From Suilimivivens sp964393865 (GTDB taxonomy: Bacteria; Bacillota; Clostridia; Lachnospirales; Lachnospiraceae): 64,000 nucleotides of DNA. This document shows positions 1 to 8,087 of the stretch, in pieces. Numbering within the stretch: the first letter of the stretch is position 1; each line of letters begins with the position of its first letter. A program made the translations under genes and the position numbers. The stretch spans positions 1 through 64,000 of the forward strand of contig CAYMUW010000005.1 in assembly GCA_964393865.1 (NCBI GenBank), in the 5' to 3' direction. The notes under the pieces are model-generated. The model saw only the letters and a list, made by a program, of their open reading frames with translations, was not told the origin of the DNA and searched no databases.

Positions 1-2
1 CT

Positions 3-1322
3 GTAAAAAAGGCTCTCGCAAAGCTGGCGATACCGACAATCATCAGCCAGCTGATTACTATGATTTACAATTTGGCCGATACCTTTTTTGTAGGGCAGAC
101 GAACGATCCGCTCAAGGTTGCCGCTGTATCGGTGGCAAGCGTGCTGTTCTTTTTGCTGACTGCATGGGCGAATCTCTTCGGTATCGGTGGAGGAAGTCTC
201 ATGTCCCAGTTGTTGGGGCAGAAAGACGAGCAGGGTGCAAAGGAAGCCTGCGCAATCAGTATGTACGGTACCATCATCATCTCAGGCATTTACGCCTTAC
301 TGTGCTTTGCCCTGAGAAAGCCGCTGCTGAGTTTGGTGGGCGCTACGGAGAACACGATTGATTATGCGGCGTCCTATACGCTGTTCGCAATCGTGATCGG
401 CGGCATCCCGGCGACCATGTGTATGGCGATGTCCCATCTGCTCCGAAATGCCGGGTATGCAAGACAGGCCGGCTTCGGCGTCGGGATGGGCGGCGTTTTG
501 AACATCGTGCTTGACCCGCTCTTTATGTTCGTCATCCTGCCGGAGGGAAACGAAGTCACCGGAGCGGCTATTGCTACGATGCTTTCCAACATGATCGCTA
601 TGATTTATTGTGCGGTGGTGTTCTTCCGTCTGCGGAAAAAGTCGGTTCTCTCCTTTTCACCCCGCAATGCCATTCGTGGCGCAAAGCGGCTGGGGAAAAT
701 CCTGATGATCGGCCTCCCGTCTGCCGTCAGCAGCTTCCTTGTCAGTATCACAATCATGATTACAAACGGTCTGTACGCGACCTACAGCGACACGGCAGTA
801 GCCGCCAATGGGATTTTCAAAAAGCTTGAAATGTTCCCGCTGAATGTGAGTGTCGGCTTGTGTCAAGGATTAATTCCACTGGTAGCCTATAATTACGCCG
901 CCGGCAACCATAAGCGCATGACGGAGGCCATCCGCTGCGCCCGGAACGCAGGTCTGGTCTTTAACCTGATTTGCCTTGTTGTCTTTGAACTTTTCGCCAA
1001 CCAGATAGCCGGACTGTTTATTGACGAACCGGAAACCGTCCAATTGGCTGCGAATTTTGTACGGATCGGATTTTTGGTCACACCGATTCTGTTTTACAAT
1101 AAAAAGATATGCTACACATTTCAGGCGATGGGAGACGGCGGGAAATCCCTGCTTGTGACGCTCTGCCGGGAGGGTATATTCAACATACCCGTACTTTTTT
1201 TGATGAACGCCATTTTTGGAATGTACGGCGTTGCATGGACGCAGATTGTGGCGGACGGAATAACGTTCATTATTTCAGTCTTCCTTTACCGTGGCTTTGT
1301 AAAAAAGCTGAAAACCATATGA
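3..1322 (+). CDS. MATE family multidrug efflux transporter (5' end missing)
   Basis: A multi-pass membrane antiporter of the MATE/DinF family, which exports drugs or metabolites using an Na+ or H+ gradient. The reading frame is open to the left edge of the window: residues before the ATG at 60 read like the usual MATE start (a short KALAKLAIPTIISQLI stretch), so the true start lies upstream and that internal ATG is not it. The visible part has the family's opening helix with NLADTFFVGQ, repeated hydrophobic helices, and a pseudo-symmetric second half beginning near the IGLPSAVSS segment. About 440 residues are visible, close to full length. Its codon use looks richer in G+C than the genes to its right, which could mean a transferred gene. 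The substrate cannot be told from sequence. Confidence 0.93.
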   Translation, partial: VKKALAKLAIPTIISQLITMIYNLADTFFVGQTNDPLKVAAVSVASVLFFLLTAWANLFGIGGGSLMSQLLGQKDEQGAKEACAISMYGTIIISGIYALLCFALRKPLLSLVGATENTIDYAASYTLFAIVIGGIPATMCMAMSHLLRNAGYARQAGFGVGMGGVLNIVLDPLFMFVILPEGNEVTGAAIATMLSNMIAMIYCAVVFFRLRKKSVLSFSPRNAIRGAKRLGKILMIGLPSAVSSFLVSITIMITNGLYATYSDTAVAANGIFKKLEMFPLNVSVGLCQGLIPLVAYNYAAGNHKRMTEAIRCARNAGLVFNLICLVVFELFANQIAGLFIDEPETVQLAANFVRIGFLVTPILFYNKKICYTFQAMGDGGKSLLVTLCREGIFNIPVLFLMNAIFGMYGVAWTQIVADGITFIISVFLYRGFVKKLKTI

Positions 1323-1498
1323 CGGCAAAAAAGAGTACGGAACTTGTGCCATCAGAGAACCTTGAGGTGCCATATGGTTTGAGCAAAGCGTTGAAATAGA
1401 TGAATTGTGAAGTGCAAACGGAAATGTAAAAATATATTTTGCATGTGATATAAACAAAATAGGAAGACAAGGAGGTAACGATTGATGTGGATTTAAAT
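1323..1498 (+). other. Non-coding stretch with an isolated strong ribosome site
   Basis: No convincing gene. An ATG overlapping the MATE stop (1319) opens a 26-codon frame ending at 1399 that resembles nothing I know. A strong Shine-Dalgarno GGAGGT at 1471-1476 is followed by TTG (1482) and ATG (1485), but that frame stops after three or four codons, right at the terminator hairpin that begins at 1499. It looks like the head of a deleted gene or a very small leader peptide. Confidence 0.4.
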
Positions 1499-1532
1499 AA
1501 AACGGGTAAGCTTTTAAGAGCTTACCCGTTTT
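1499..1532. terminator. Perfect 14-bp stem terminator, usable in both directions
   Basis: Arms 1499-1512 and 1519-1532 are exact reverse complements (AAAACGGGTAAGCT) around a 6-base loop. The A-rich left edge and T-rich right edge give a U tract in either direction, so it can end both the MATE transcript and the minus-strand DUF2798 transcript. Confidence 0.85.
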
Positions 1533-1584
1533 GGCTGTTTAAAAGAGAGCATGGAACCGCTCGGAAAAGAAGCAGTTACATGGA

Positions 1585-2091
1585 TTATTCTTTGTTAGGA
1601 AAAAGCTTGCCAAACAGCCAGTGAGAGAAAGGGGCTGCTGCAAAGAAGTTCCAGAGAAAAGCCATGGGGAAGTTTTTAAGGACGGTTCCCACCCAAATGG
1701 CGGGCAGATTGGTCCATGAAGCGCCTCCCAGAATGATGTTGAACAGAATGGATGCAACCATACTCATGGTAGGACACATAACCGCAACGGTTCCGCCCTG
1801 ACGCAGAAGCTGGCAGATGTAGGGATTGTCATGAGCCGGATCACAGTGACGTGCGGCAAAGCCAGCGCCGATCCGGTTTCCCCAAAGATTGGAGAACAAA
1901 AATACAAACACGCCCATATAAAGGGCTTCTTTCAATGCTTCCCAGAAAACAATGTTGGTCATGTTGCTGAACCCGCCTGCCTGCAGATCAACTCCCATTT
2001 TGATGGCAACGTTGTAAACCTCCATACCGTAAGCCATAGCGTAGGACATAATAATCCCAAAGATAATTCCCTGCTTTTTTGTTTTTATCAT
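1585..2091 (-). CDS. DUF2798-type small integral membrane protein
   Basis: A 168-residue membrane protein with about four hydrophobic helices: near residues 8-30 (GIIFGIIMSYAMAYGMEVYN), 47-67 (LYMGVFVFLFSNLWGN), 100-125 and 135-155. The opening matches what I recall of the DUF2798 family, whose function is unknown. The start is the ATG at 2091 because AGGAGGT lies at 2096-2102, five bases upstream. The frame stays open 31 codons further upstream, but that would read through a terminator-like leader hairpin. It is a single-gene unit, convergent with the MATE gene and divergent from the next gene. The leader hairpin suggests control by transcription attenuation, but the signal is unknown. The family call is from pattern memory and moderately certain. 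Confidence 0.7.
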   Translation of the reverse strand: MIKTKKQGIIFGIIMSYAMAYGMEVYNVAIKMGVDLQAGGFSNMTNIVFWEALKEALYMGVFVFLFSNLWGNRIGAGFAARHCDPAHDNPYICQLLRQGGTVAVMCPTMSMVASILFNIILGGASWTNLPAIWVGTVLKNFPMAFLWNFFAAAPFSHWLFGKLFPNKE

Positions 2092-2115
2092 ATGTACCTC
2101 CTGTTTGTAAAAAGA

Positions 2116-2155
2116 AAAGCGCATAACATCCCGAAAATGGGATATCATACGCTTT
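2116..2155 (-). promoter_or_regulatory. Terminator-like leader hairpin before the DUF2798 gene
   Basis: Read on the minus strand, arms 2155-2139 and 2132-2116 form a 17-pair stem (14 Watson-Crick and 3 G-U pairs) around a 6-base loop. A U-rich run (TTTTCTTTTT) follows before the ribosome site at 2096-2102. The three non-identical positions are all wobble pairs on the minus-strand RNA but A-C mismatches on the plus strand, so the structure is tuned to this transcript. A short competing hairpin (ACGC AAA GCGT) overlaps the 5' arm. This fits an attenuator; no known riboswitch class was recognised. Confidence 0.55.
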
Positions 2156-2188
2156 GCGTTAAAATTTAGTGTGCTACACGACATTTAT

Positions 2189-2218
2189 TTTTTACCACAA
2201 ATTTTTGTGAAAAGTCAA
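2189..2218 (-). promoter_or_regulatory. Candidate promoter for the DUF2798 gene
   Basis: On the minus strand, TTGACT (2218-2213) is followed after 18 bases by an A-rich TAAAAA (2194-2189). The -35 box is good and the -10 box is poor. Its place, just upstream of the leader hairpin, is right. Confidence 0.4.
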
Positions 2219-2244
2219 GAAAATTTTTCAATGAGAGAAAAACA

Positions 2245-2274
2245 TTGAAACAGTTACGAGGTGTATTATATAAT
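2245..2274 (+). promoter_or_regulatory. Sigma-A type promoter for the zinc-finger protein and polA
   Basis: TTGAAA at 2245-2250, an 18-base spacer and a consensus TATAAT at 2269-2274. It lies 42 bases before the ATG at 2316. Confidence 0.7.
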
Positions 2275-2315
2275 AGATTAGTGTTGGTGGATAAGACTGG
2301 CAATGAGGTACTGTT

Positions 2316-2639
2316 ATGACTTGTAAGGAAACAGAGAAGATGATCCCCTGCTTCTTGCAGGATGATCTGGATACAGAAGAATTACGGGAATTTATGGAGC
2401 ATATAGAACACTGCGAAGAATGTCGGGAAGAGCTTTCCATCCAGTTTCTGGTTATGGAAGGAATGACCAGGCTGGAAGAGGGAAATGTTTTTGACCTTCA
2501 AAATGAACTGAAATATCGTATGGAAATGGCAGGTCATGCGTTAAAGCTTCGTGAAAACATGCAGTGGTTTTTGTATGCCATGGAAGGTCTTGTGGCGGTA
2601 GCTCTTATTACATTAGTTGCATTGTTGATTTTTTTATAG
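2316..2639 (+). CDS. Zinc-finger (zf-HC2-like) single-pass membrane protein, anti-sigma-like
   Basis: A 107-residue protein. The N-terminus holds a Cys at residue 3 and the H-x3-C-x2-C pattern at His29, Cys33 and Cys36, which is the zinc-binding signature of zf-HC2 anti-sigma domains. The middle is charged and may be helical, and residues about 86-106 form a C-terminal membrane helix. In ZAS anti-sigma factors this cytoplasmic zinc domain binds an ECF sigma factor. No sigma gene is adjacent here: the next gene, 33 bases downstream, is polA and is probably co-transcribed. It could be an orphan anti-sigma factor or a zinc-domain protein with another partner. The fold is fairly clear; the role is inference. 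Confidence 0.7.
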   Translation: MTCKETEKMIPCFLQDDLDTEELREFMEHIEHCEECREELSIQFLVMEGMTRLEEGNVFDLQNELKYRMEMAGHALKLRENMQWFLYAMEGLVAVALITLVALLIFL

Positions 2640-2672
2640 CAGGGCTGTTAAGACAGCAGAGGGAGAACGGAA

Positions 2673-5309
2673 TTGAAAAAGCTTGTATTGATAGATGGGC
2701 ACAGTATTTTAAACAGAGCATTTTATGGGGTACCGGATTTAAGCAACAGTGCGGGGCTTCATACCAATGCGATTTATGGATTTTTAAATATTATGTTTAA
2801 AATATTGGAGGAGGAGCAGCCGGATTATTTGACGGTGGCCTTTGATGTGCATGCGCCTACCTTCCGCCATGAATTATATAAGGAGTATAAAGGAACTAGA
2901 AAGCCTATGCCGGAGGAACTGCGTGAGCAGGTGCCGGTGATGAAAGAGGTTTTGGGCGCCATGGGAATTAAGATCATGGAGCAGGCAGGGCTTGAGGCTG
3001 ATGATATTTTAGGAACGCTGGCAAAGCGTGCCGAGAAAGAGGGCATGGCTGTTTCACTGGTGTCCGGTGACAGGGATCTGCTGCAGATTGCCACCGATAC
3101 CATCAAGATCCGAATTCCCAAAACCAAAGGCGGCAGGACGGAGATCGAGGACTATTATGCCGGTGACGTGAAAGAAAAGTATCAGGTAACCCCTCTTCAA
3201 TTTATAGATTTAAAGGCGCTTATGGGTGATACGGCGGATAATATTCCCGGTGTTCCCAAGGTGGGAGAAAAGACAGCAACGGAGCTGATGGTTCAGTTTG
3301 GCTCCCTGGAAAACATATATGCCCATGTAGAGGAAGTCGCCAAAAAATCAATCAGGGAATCTCTGATTGCAAATAAGGAGCTGGCGGATTTAAGCAAAAC
3401 TCTTGCCACCATCAATGTGGACAGCCCGATTACCTTCTCCTTTGAGGAGACAGCAGTAGGGAATTTCTATACGGAAGAGGCCTATGTGATTTTTAAGAAA
3501 CTGGAATTTAAAAATTTGTTATCCCGTTTTGACAAAGGCGTATCCAATGAAAAGGTTACCGCCGGTTTTAAAATGGTGACGGATTTAAATGAGGTAGAGG
3601 ATGTCTTTGCAAGGGCTTTGGAGAGCAAAGAGGAAATCGGTCTTGCCGTTTTAAATGAAGGCAAGGCAGAATTGTTAGGTGCGGCCTTGTCCTTTTCGGA
3701 CGGCACAAGCTGTTTTATTCCCTGCCGGGGCTTTGTGACGGAAGGGTATCTTGAGGACAAGCTGGCTCTTTTAGGAGGAAAGTGCCGGATTGCCTGTGCG
3801 GATATAAAAAACGCATATCAATATTTAGGCAGCGACGAGACGGAACGCTTTTTTGATATTATACTGGCGGCATATCTGCTGAATCCCCTGAAAAATGATT
3901 ACACTTGTGAGGACATTGCCAGTGAACAGCTGGGACTTTTGGTTTCCGAGCGCAGTCAGAGATTTGGGAAGGCTTCACTTAAGAAAGCCTTGGAGGAAAA
4001 GGAGGAGGAATTTACGGAATATGCCTGTTTCCTTTCCTGCATCAGTGTTCAGGCAGCGGCGAAGCTTCGGGAAAAGCTTGCGGAGGCCGGCATGAACCGG
4101 CTGATGGAGGAGATTGAAATGCCTCTTACCTATGTTCTGTATGACATGGAAAAGGAAGGTATTTTGGTCAAGCCCGAACAGCTAAAAGATTACGGGGAAG
4201 CGCTTATCGGCAGAATCGGCGAGCTGGAGCAAAAGATATACGAGCAGGCAGGAGGGGAATTTAATATCAATTCGCCCAAGCAGCTGGGGGAGATTTTATT
4301 TGAAAAATTGAAGCTTCCCGGCGGCAAAAAGACGAAAACGGGTTATTCCACAGCAGCTGATGTTTTGGAAAAGCTGGCACCGGACTGTCCTATGGTGGCG
4401 GATGTTCTGGAATACAGAGGACTGGCCAAGCTGAAATCCACCTATGCGGACGGCCTTGCGGCTTTCATCGGAGAGGATGAACGTATCCATTCCACCTTTA
4501 ATCAGACTATTACCGCTACAGGACGTCTCAGTTCCACGGACCCTAATCTGCAGAATATTCCTATGCGCATGGAGCTGGGAAGAAGGATCAGAAAGGTATT
4601 TGTCCCTAAGGAAGGATATTGCTTTACGGATGCCGATTACTCCCAGATTGAACTGAGAATCCTGGCTCATATGTCGGGAGATAAGCAGCTGATTAACGCT
4701 TATAAAATGCATGCGGATATTCATAGAATTACGGCTTCTCAGGTATTCCATATTCCCTTTGACGAGGTGACGGATCTGCAAAGGCGCAATGCCAAGGCGG
4801 TGAATTTCGGAATTGTGTATGGAATCAGTTCCTTTGGCCTTAGCCAGGACCTCAGCATTACCAGAAGGGAGGCTGCCGAATATATAGACCAGTATTTTGC
4901 AACCTATCCGGGTGTTAAGAGCTTTTTGGATACTGCTGTTTCGGAGGCGAAGGAAAAGGGCTATGTAACGACCCTTTTTGGAAGAAGAAGACCTGTTCCG
5001 GAGCTTTCCTCCGGCAATTTTATGCAGCGCTCCTTTGGAGAAAGAGTGGCAATGAACTCTCCGATACAGGGAACCGCAGCGGATATTATCAAGATTGCCA
5101 TGGTGAAAGTATACCAAAGACTGAAACGGGAAAAGCTGAAATCCAAATTAATTTTACAGGTGCATGATGAACTGCTGATTGAAACCCTTCAGGAGGAGAA
5201 GGAGCAGGTCAGAACCATTTTGGAGGAAGAAATGATGCAGGCGGCGGATCTTTCTGTGCGTCTTGAGGTGGATATTCATACAGGAAGCGACTGGTATGAG
5301 GCGAAATAA
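2673..5309 (+). CDS. polA: DNA polymerase I
   Basis: An 878-residue family A polymerase that fills gaps and replaces RNA primers during replication and repair. The 5' nuclease domain spans residues 1 to about 290 (GDRDLLQ near 132, then GDTADNIPGVP). The 3'-5' exonuclease-like domain spans about 300-470, and the polymerase domain follows with motif A DYSQIELR (near 653), motif B RRNAKAVNFGIVYG (near 704) and motif C VHDEL (near 830). Where proofreading enzymes carry a D-x-E metal site, this protein reads IGLAVLNEG, so proofreading is probably lost, as in Bacillus-type Pol I. The start is a TTG at 2673 with GGGAG seven bases upstream. It appears to share a transcript with the preceding zinc-finger gene and with coaE. 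Confidence 0.97.
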   Translation: MKKLVLIDGHSILNRAFYGVPDLSNSAGLHTNAIYGFLNIMFKILEEEQPDYLTVAFDVHAPTFRHELYKEYKGTRKPMPEELREQVPVMKEVLGAMGIKIMEQAGLEADDILGTLAKRAEKEGMAVSLVSGDRDLLQIATDTIKIRIPKTKGGRTEIEDYYAGDVKEKYQVTPLQFIDLKALMGDTADNIPGVPKVGEKTATELMVQFGSLENIYAHVEEVAKKSIRESLIANKELADLSKTLATINVDSPITFSFEETAVGNFYTEEAYVIFKKLEFKNLLSRFDKGVSNEKVTAGFKMVTDLNEVEDVFARALESKEEIGLAVLNEGKAELLGAALSFSDGTSCFIPCRGFVTEGYLEDKLALLGGKCRIACADIKNAYQYLGSDETERFFDIILAAYLLNPLKNDYTCEDIASEQLGLLVSERSQRFGKASLKKALEEKEEEFTEYACFLSCISVQAAAKLREKLAEAGMNRLMEEIEMPLTYVLYDMEKEGILVKPEQLKDYGEALIGRIGELEQKIYEQAGGEFNINSPKQLGEILFEKLKLPGGKKTKTGYSTAADVLEKLAPDCPMVADVLEYRGLAKLKSTYADGLAAFIGEDERIHSTFNQTITATGRLSSTDPNLQNIPMRMELGRRIRKVFVPKEGYCFTDADYSQIELRILAHMSGDKQLINAYKMHADIHRITASQVFHIPFDEVTDLQRRNAKAVNFGIVYGISSFGLSQDLSITRREAAEYIDQYFATYPGVKSFLDTAVSEAKEKGYVTTLFGRRRPVPELSSGNFMQRSFGERVAMNSPIQGTAADIIKIAMVKVYQRLKREKLKSKLILQVHDELLIETLQEEKEQVRTILEEEMMQAADLSVRLEVDIHTGSDWYEAK

Positions 5310-5347
5310 TTCTGTGCATTTTGGGGGACAGTCAGGGACGGTATAAT

Positions 5348-5944
5348 ATGAAGGTGATTGGAATTACGGGAGGCGTGGGAAGCGGTAAATCTGCGCTTCT
5401 TGGATACATAAAAGAAAAATACTCCTGCAGGCTTATTCTGGCAGATGAAGCGGCTCACAGGGTGAAGGAGCCGGGGCAGCCATGCTATGACAAGTTGGTG
5501 GAACTGTTGTCGGAGGATATTTTAAACCGGGACGGAACCATAGATAAAAACCGCATGGCGGCCAGGATTTTCGGATCGGAGGAATTGCTCCGGCAGGTCA
5601 ATCAAATCGTTCATCCTGCTGTCAGGGAGCTGATCCTTCAGGAAATTGCTCTTGCGGCCGCAGAGAAAGAAATCCGCTTTTTCTTTATTGAGGCGGCGCT
5701 TCTGATCGAAGGCGGTTATTTGAAAATTGTAGATGAGATGTGGTATATTTATGCGAGTGAGGAAGTGCGCAAACAGCGGCTTCGGGATACACGGGGCTAT
5801 TCCGATGATAAGATAGAGTCTATTATGCGGTCTCAGCTTCGGGAAGATGAGTTTAGAAAACACTGCACGGTGGTGATTGATAACAGCGGCAGTTTGGAAG
5901 ACGCCTATAGGCAAATAGATGTAAAGTTGGGGGAATATCAATGA
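5348..5944 (+). CDS. coaE: Dephospho-CoA kinase
   Basis: A 198-residue P-loop kinase that catalyses the last step of coenzyme A synthesis, phosphorylating the 3' hydroxyl of dephospho-CoA with ATP. The Walker A motif GGVGSGKS sits at residues 8-15, followed by the family's ADEAAHRVKEPG segment and the downstream lid region with RxxQLREDEF. I start it at the ATG at 5348, preceded by AGGGA, rather than the in-frame TTG at 5321, because coaE proteins begin just before the P loop. It starts 38 bases after polA and overlaps the next gene by four bases (ATGA), so translation is probably coupled. Confidence 0.95.
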   Translation: MKVIGITGGVGSGKSALLGYIKEKYSCRLILADEAAHRVKEPGQPCYDKLVELLSEDILNRDGTIDKNRMAARIFGSEELLRQVNQIVHPAVRELILQEIALAAAEKEIRFFFIEAALLIEGGYLKIVDEMWYIYASEEVRKQRLRDTRGYSDDKIESIMRSQLREDEFRKHCTVVIDNSGSLEDAYRQIDVKLGEYQ

Positions 5945-8034
5945 TGGAGGAAAGAAAATATACGGGTCAGCTTGTGTTTGGACTTGATATCGGTACCAGA
6001 AGTATTGTAGGAACCGTAGGCTACAAAAGAGGAGATCGGTTTATTGTAGTGGCACAGAGAACCAAAGAGCATGAGACCAGAGCTATGCTGGACGGACAAA
6101 TTCATGATATTCTCAAGGTGGGCGAGACCATTAAGGATGTGAAAATGCAGCTTGAGGAGGCCATCGGAAGGAAGCTGTCAGAGGTGTGTATTGCGGCGGC
6201 AGGACGTGTGCTTCGCACCGTCACTACTCATGTGGAATATCCTTTTACCGGTGATAAGGAGGTCAGCCAGGAGGATATTTACGGGCTGATTGCCGCAGGC
6301 GTGGAAAAGGCATATCAGGAATTTCTGGAAGAACAGCAGGAAGAGGAGCTGAAGTTCTATTGTGTAGGGCATTCCGTAGTTCGCTATTACTTAAACGGAT
6401 ATCCCATGGGCAATCTGGAAGGGCATAAGGCAAGAACGATCGGTGTAGACCTGATAGCTACCTTCCTTCCCGATGATGTGGTGGATGGCCTGTATAAGGC
6501 AGTGGAGATAGCGGGGCTTGCGGTCAGCAGCCTTACATTGGAGCCTATTGCGGCTATTATGCTGGCTATCCCGGAGCGCTTCAGGATGCTGAACATTGCC
6601 CTTTTGGATGTGGGAGCGGGAACCTCCGATATTTCCATTACCAATGACGGATGTATTTTGGCATATGGAATGATTCCCATGGCAGGGGATTTGCTGACGG
6701 AAGAGATTGCAAAACATTGCCTGGTGGACTTTGCAACCGCAGAACAGATTAAAAAAGATGCAGGCGAGATGGAAACCATTTCCTATATGGATATTATGCT
6801 GCTGCCTCAGACCATCAGCAGTGAAGAGGTAAGAAAGGTGACCGCCCATGTGATTGAGGATATGGCAGAACAGGCGGCGGATAAGATTAAGGAATTAAAC
6901 GGCGATAAGCCGGTCAGTGCAGTCTTTGTGGTAGGCGGCGGCGGTAAAATTCCGGGGTATACGGAAGCCATAGCCGACAAGCTTGGTATTGCCAGAGAAC
7001 GTGTGGCGCTTCGGGGCGAGGAGGTTATGCAGCAGATTATATTTGAGGAGGATGTGAAGAAGGACAGCCTTCTGGTTACCCCCATCGGTATCTGCCTGAA
7101 TTTTTATGAACAAAGTAATAATTTTATTTTTGTAAGTTTTAACGATAACAGAGTGAAGATGTATGATAATAACCGGCTTACGGTGGCGGATGCGGCCATG
7201 CAGGTTCAGTTTCCCAATGACGGCCTTTTCCCTAAGAGAGGAAAGGTGCTTGAATTTACAGTCAACGGAAAACAGCGGATGGCCAGAGGACAGCTTGGAG
7301 AGGCGGCTGTGATTACCATCAATGGTCAGCCGGCGGATATTTATACGCCTATTCATACCAATGACATCATTAAGGTGATACAGTCCACAGCGGGAGAACC
7401 GGGGAAAATGACCGTCGGGGAACTGCCGGAGATGACGGAGAGCCTTTGTGTATATGTAAATGAGAAGCGGGTGGAGGTTCCCAGATTTGCCAATGTCAAT
7501 AAGGTGCTGCAGTCAGGCTACTATGAGATCTGTGAGGGGGATCAGGTAGAAATTCTGAATTATTACACTGTGGAACAGATTGCGGAATTTATGGATGCTG
7601 TGTTGGAGCCGTCTATGAAGCTGTATGTCAATAATAAGCTTGCAGATAAGGAAACGCCGGTGTATGAGAATTTTTCGGTTGTCTGGACAGAGGGTGAGAT
7701 GACAGATGATGCCGGGGAAACAGAAGTCTCCGACAGCTTTGATGAAGCAGAAGAAGAGACGGAAGAAACTGTAGAAACAAGGATACAGCCCGCCGACGGC
7801 AAACCGGATGAAACGGAAGAGGTTCCAATTACCCTTTCCGTAATCGTAAACAGGCAGCCGGTTACGCTTAAGGGAAAAAGCAAATATGTTTATGTGGATG
7901 TGTTTGAGCGTATTGATTTTGATCTTTCCAGACCCAGAGGAAAGGGGATTGTGACTACCTTAAACGGCCGTCCGGCAGAATATATGGAGCCTCTCAGTGA
8001 AGGCGATGTGATAGAAATTTATTGGCGCTCCTGA
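5941..8034 (+). CDS. FtsA-like actin-fold ATPase with long C-terminal extension
   Basis: A 697-residue protein with an actin/Hsp70-type ATPase core in its first about 390 residues: phosphate 1 loop GLDIGTRSIVG near residue 14, phosphate 2 loop LLDVGAGTSDIS near 222, and an adenosine loop VVGGGGKIPGY near 325. This is the FtsA/PilM/MreB family; FtsA anchors FtsZ rings to the membrane. Ordinary FtsA has about 420 residues. The extra about 300 residues hold at least two similar units, each with a VN-G/R turn followed about 20-40 residues later by LNGRPAEY- or INGQPADIY-like strands and a D-I/V-I-x-V end. They read like beta-grasp domains, with a Glu-rich linker (about 585-620) between them. I see no clear C-terminal amphipathic membrane anchor. 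Its division role is inferred from the family. A canonical ftsA may exist elsewhere. Confidence 0.82.
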   Translation: MMEERKYTGQLVFGLDIGTRSIVGTVGYKRGDRFIVVAQRTKEHETRAMLDGQIHDILKVGETIKDVKMQLEEAIGRKLSEVCIAAAGRVLRTVTTHVEYPFTGDKEVSQEDIYGLIAAGVEKAYQEFLEEQQEEELKFYCVGHSVVRYYLNGYPMGNLEGHKARTIGVDLIATFLPDDVVDGLYKAVEIAGLAVSSLTLEPIAAIMLAIPERFRMLNIALLDVGAGTSDISITNDGCILAYGMIPMAGDLLTEEIAKHCLVDFATAEQIKKDAGEMETISYMDIMLLPQTISSEEVRKVTAHVIEDMAEQAADKIKELNGDKPVSAVFVVGGGGKIPGYTEAIADKLGIARERVALRGEEVMQQIIFEEDVKKDSLLVTPIGICLNFYEQSNNFIFVSFNDNRVKMYDNNRLTVADAAMQVQFPNDGLFPKRGKVLEFTVNGKQRMARGQLGEAAVITINGQPADIYTPIHTNDIIKVIQSTAGEPGKMTVGELPEMTESLCVYVNEKRVEVPRFANVNKVLQSGYYEICEGDQVEILNYYTVEQIAEFMDAVLEPSMKLYVNNKLADKETPVYENFSVVWTEGEMTDDAGETEVSDSFDEAEEETEETVETRIQPADGKPDETEEVPITLSVIVNRQPVTLKGKSKYVYVDVFERIDFDLSRPRGKGIVTTLNGRPAEYMEPLSEGDVIEIYWRS

Positions 8035-8087
8035 TAAGAAGGGACAGTGCCCTGATACGATAATGAACAGAAAGAGGCAGAAATGAA

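Noticed and set aside
4296..5117. Long minus-strand open frame (273 codons) opposite polA
   Set aside because: It lies wholly inside the strongly coding polA gene, its translation resembles no protein, and it has no ribosome site. It is a shadow of biased codon use.
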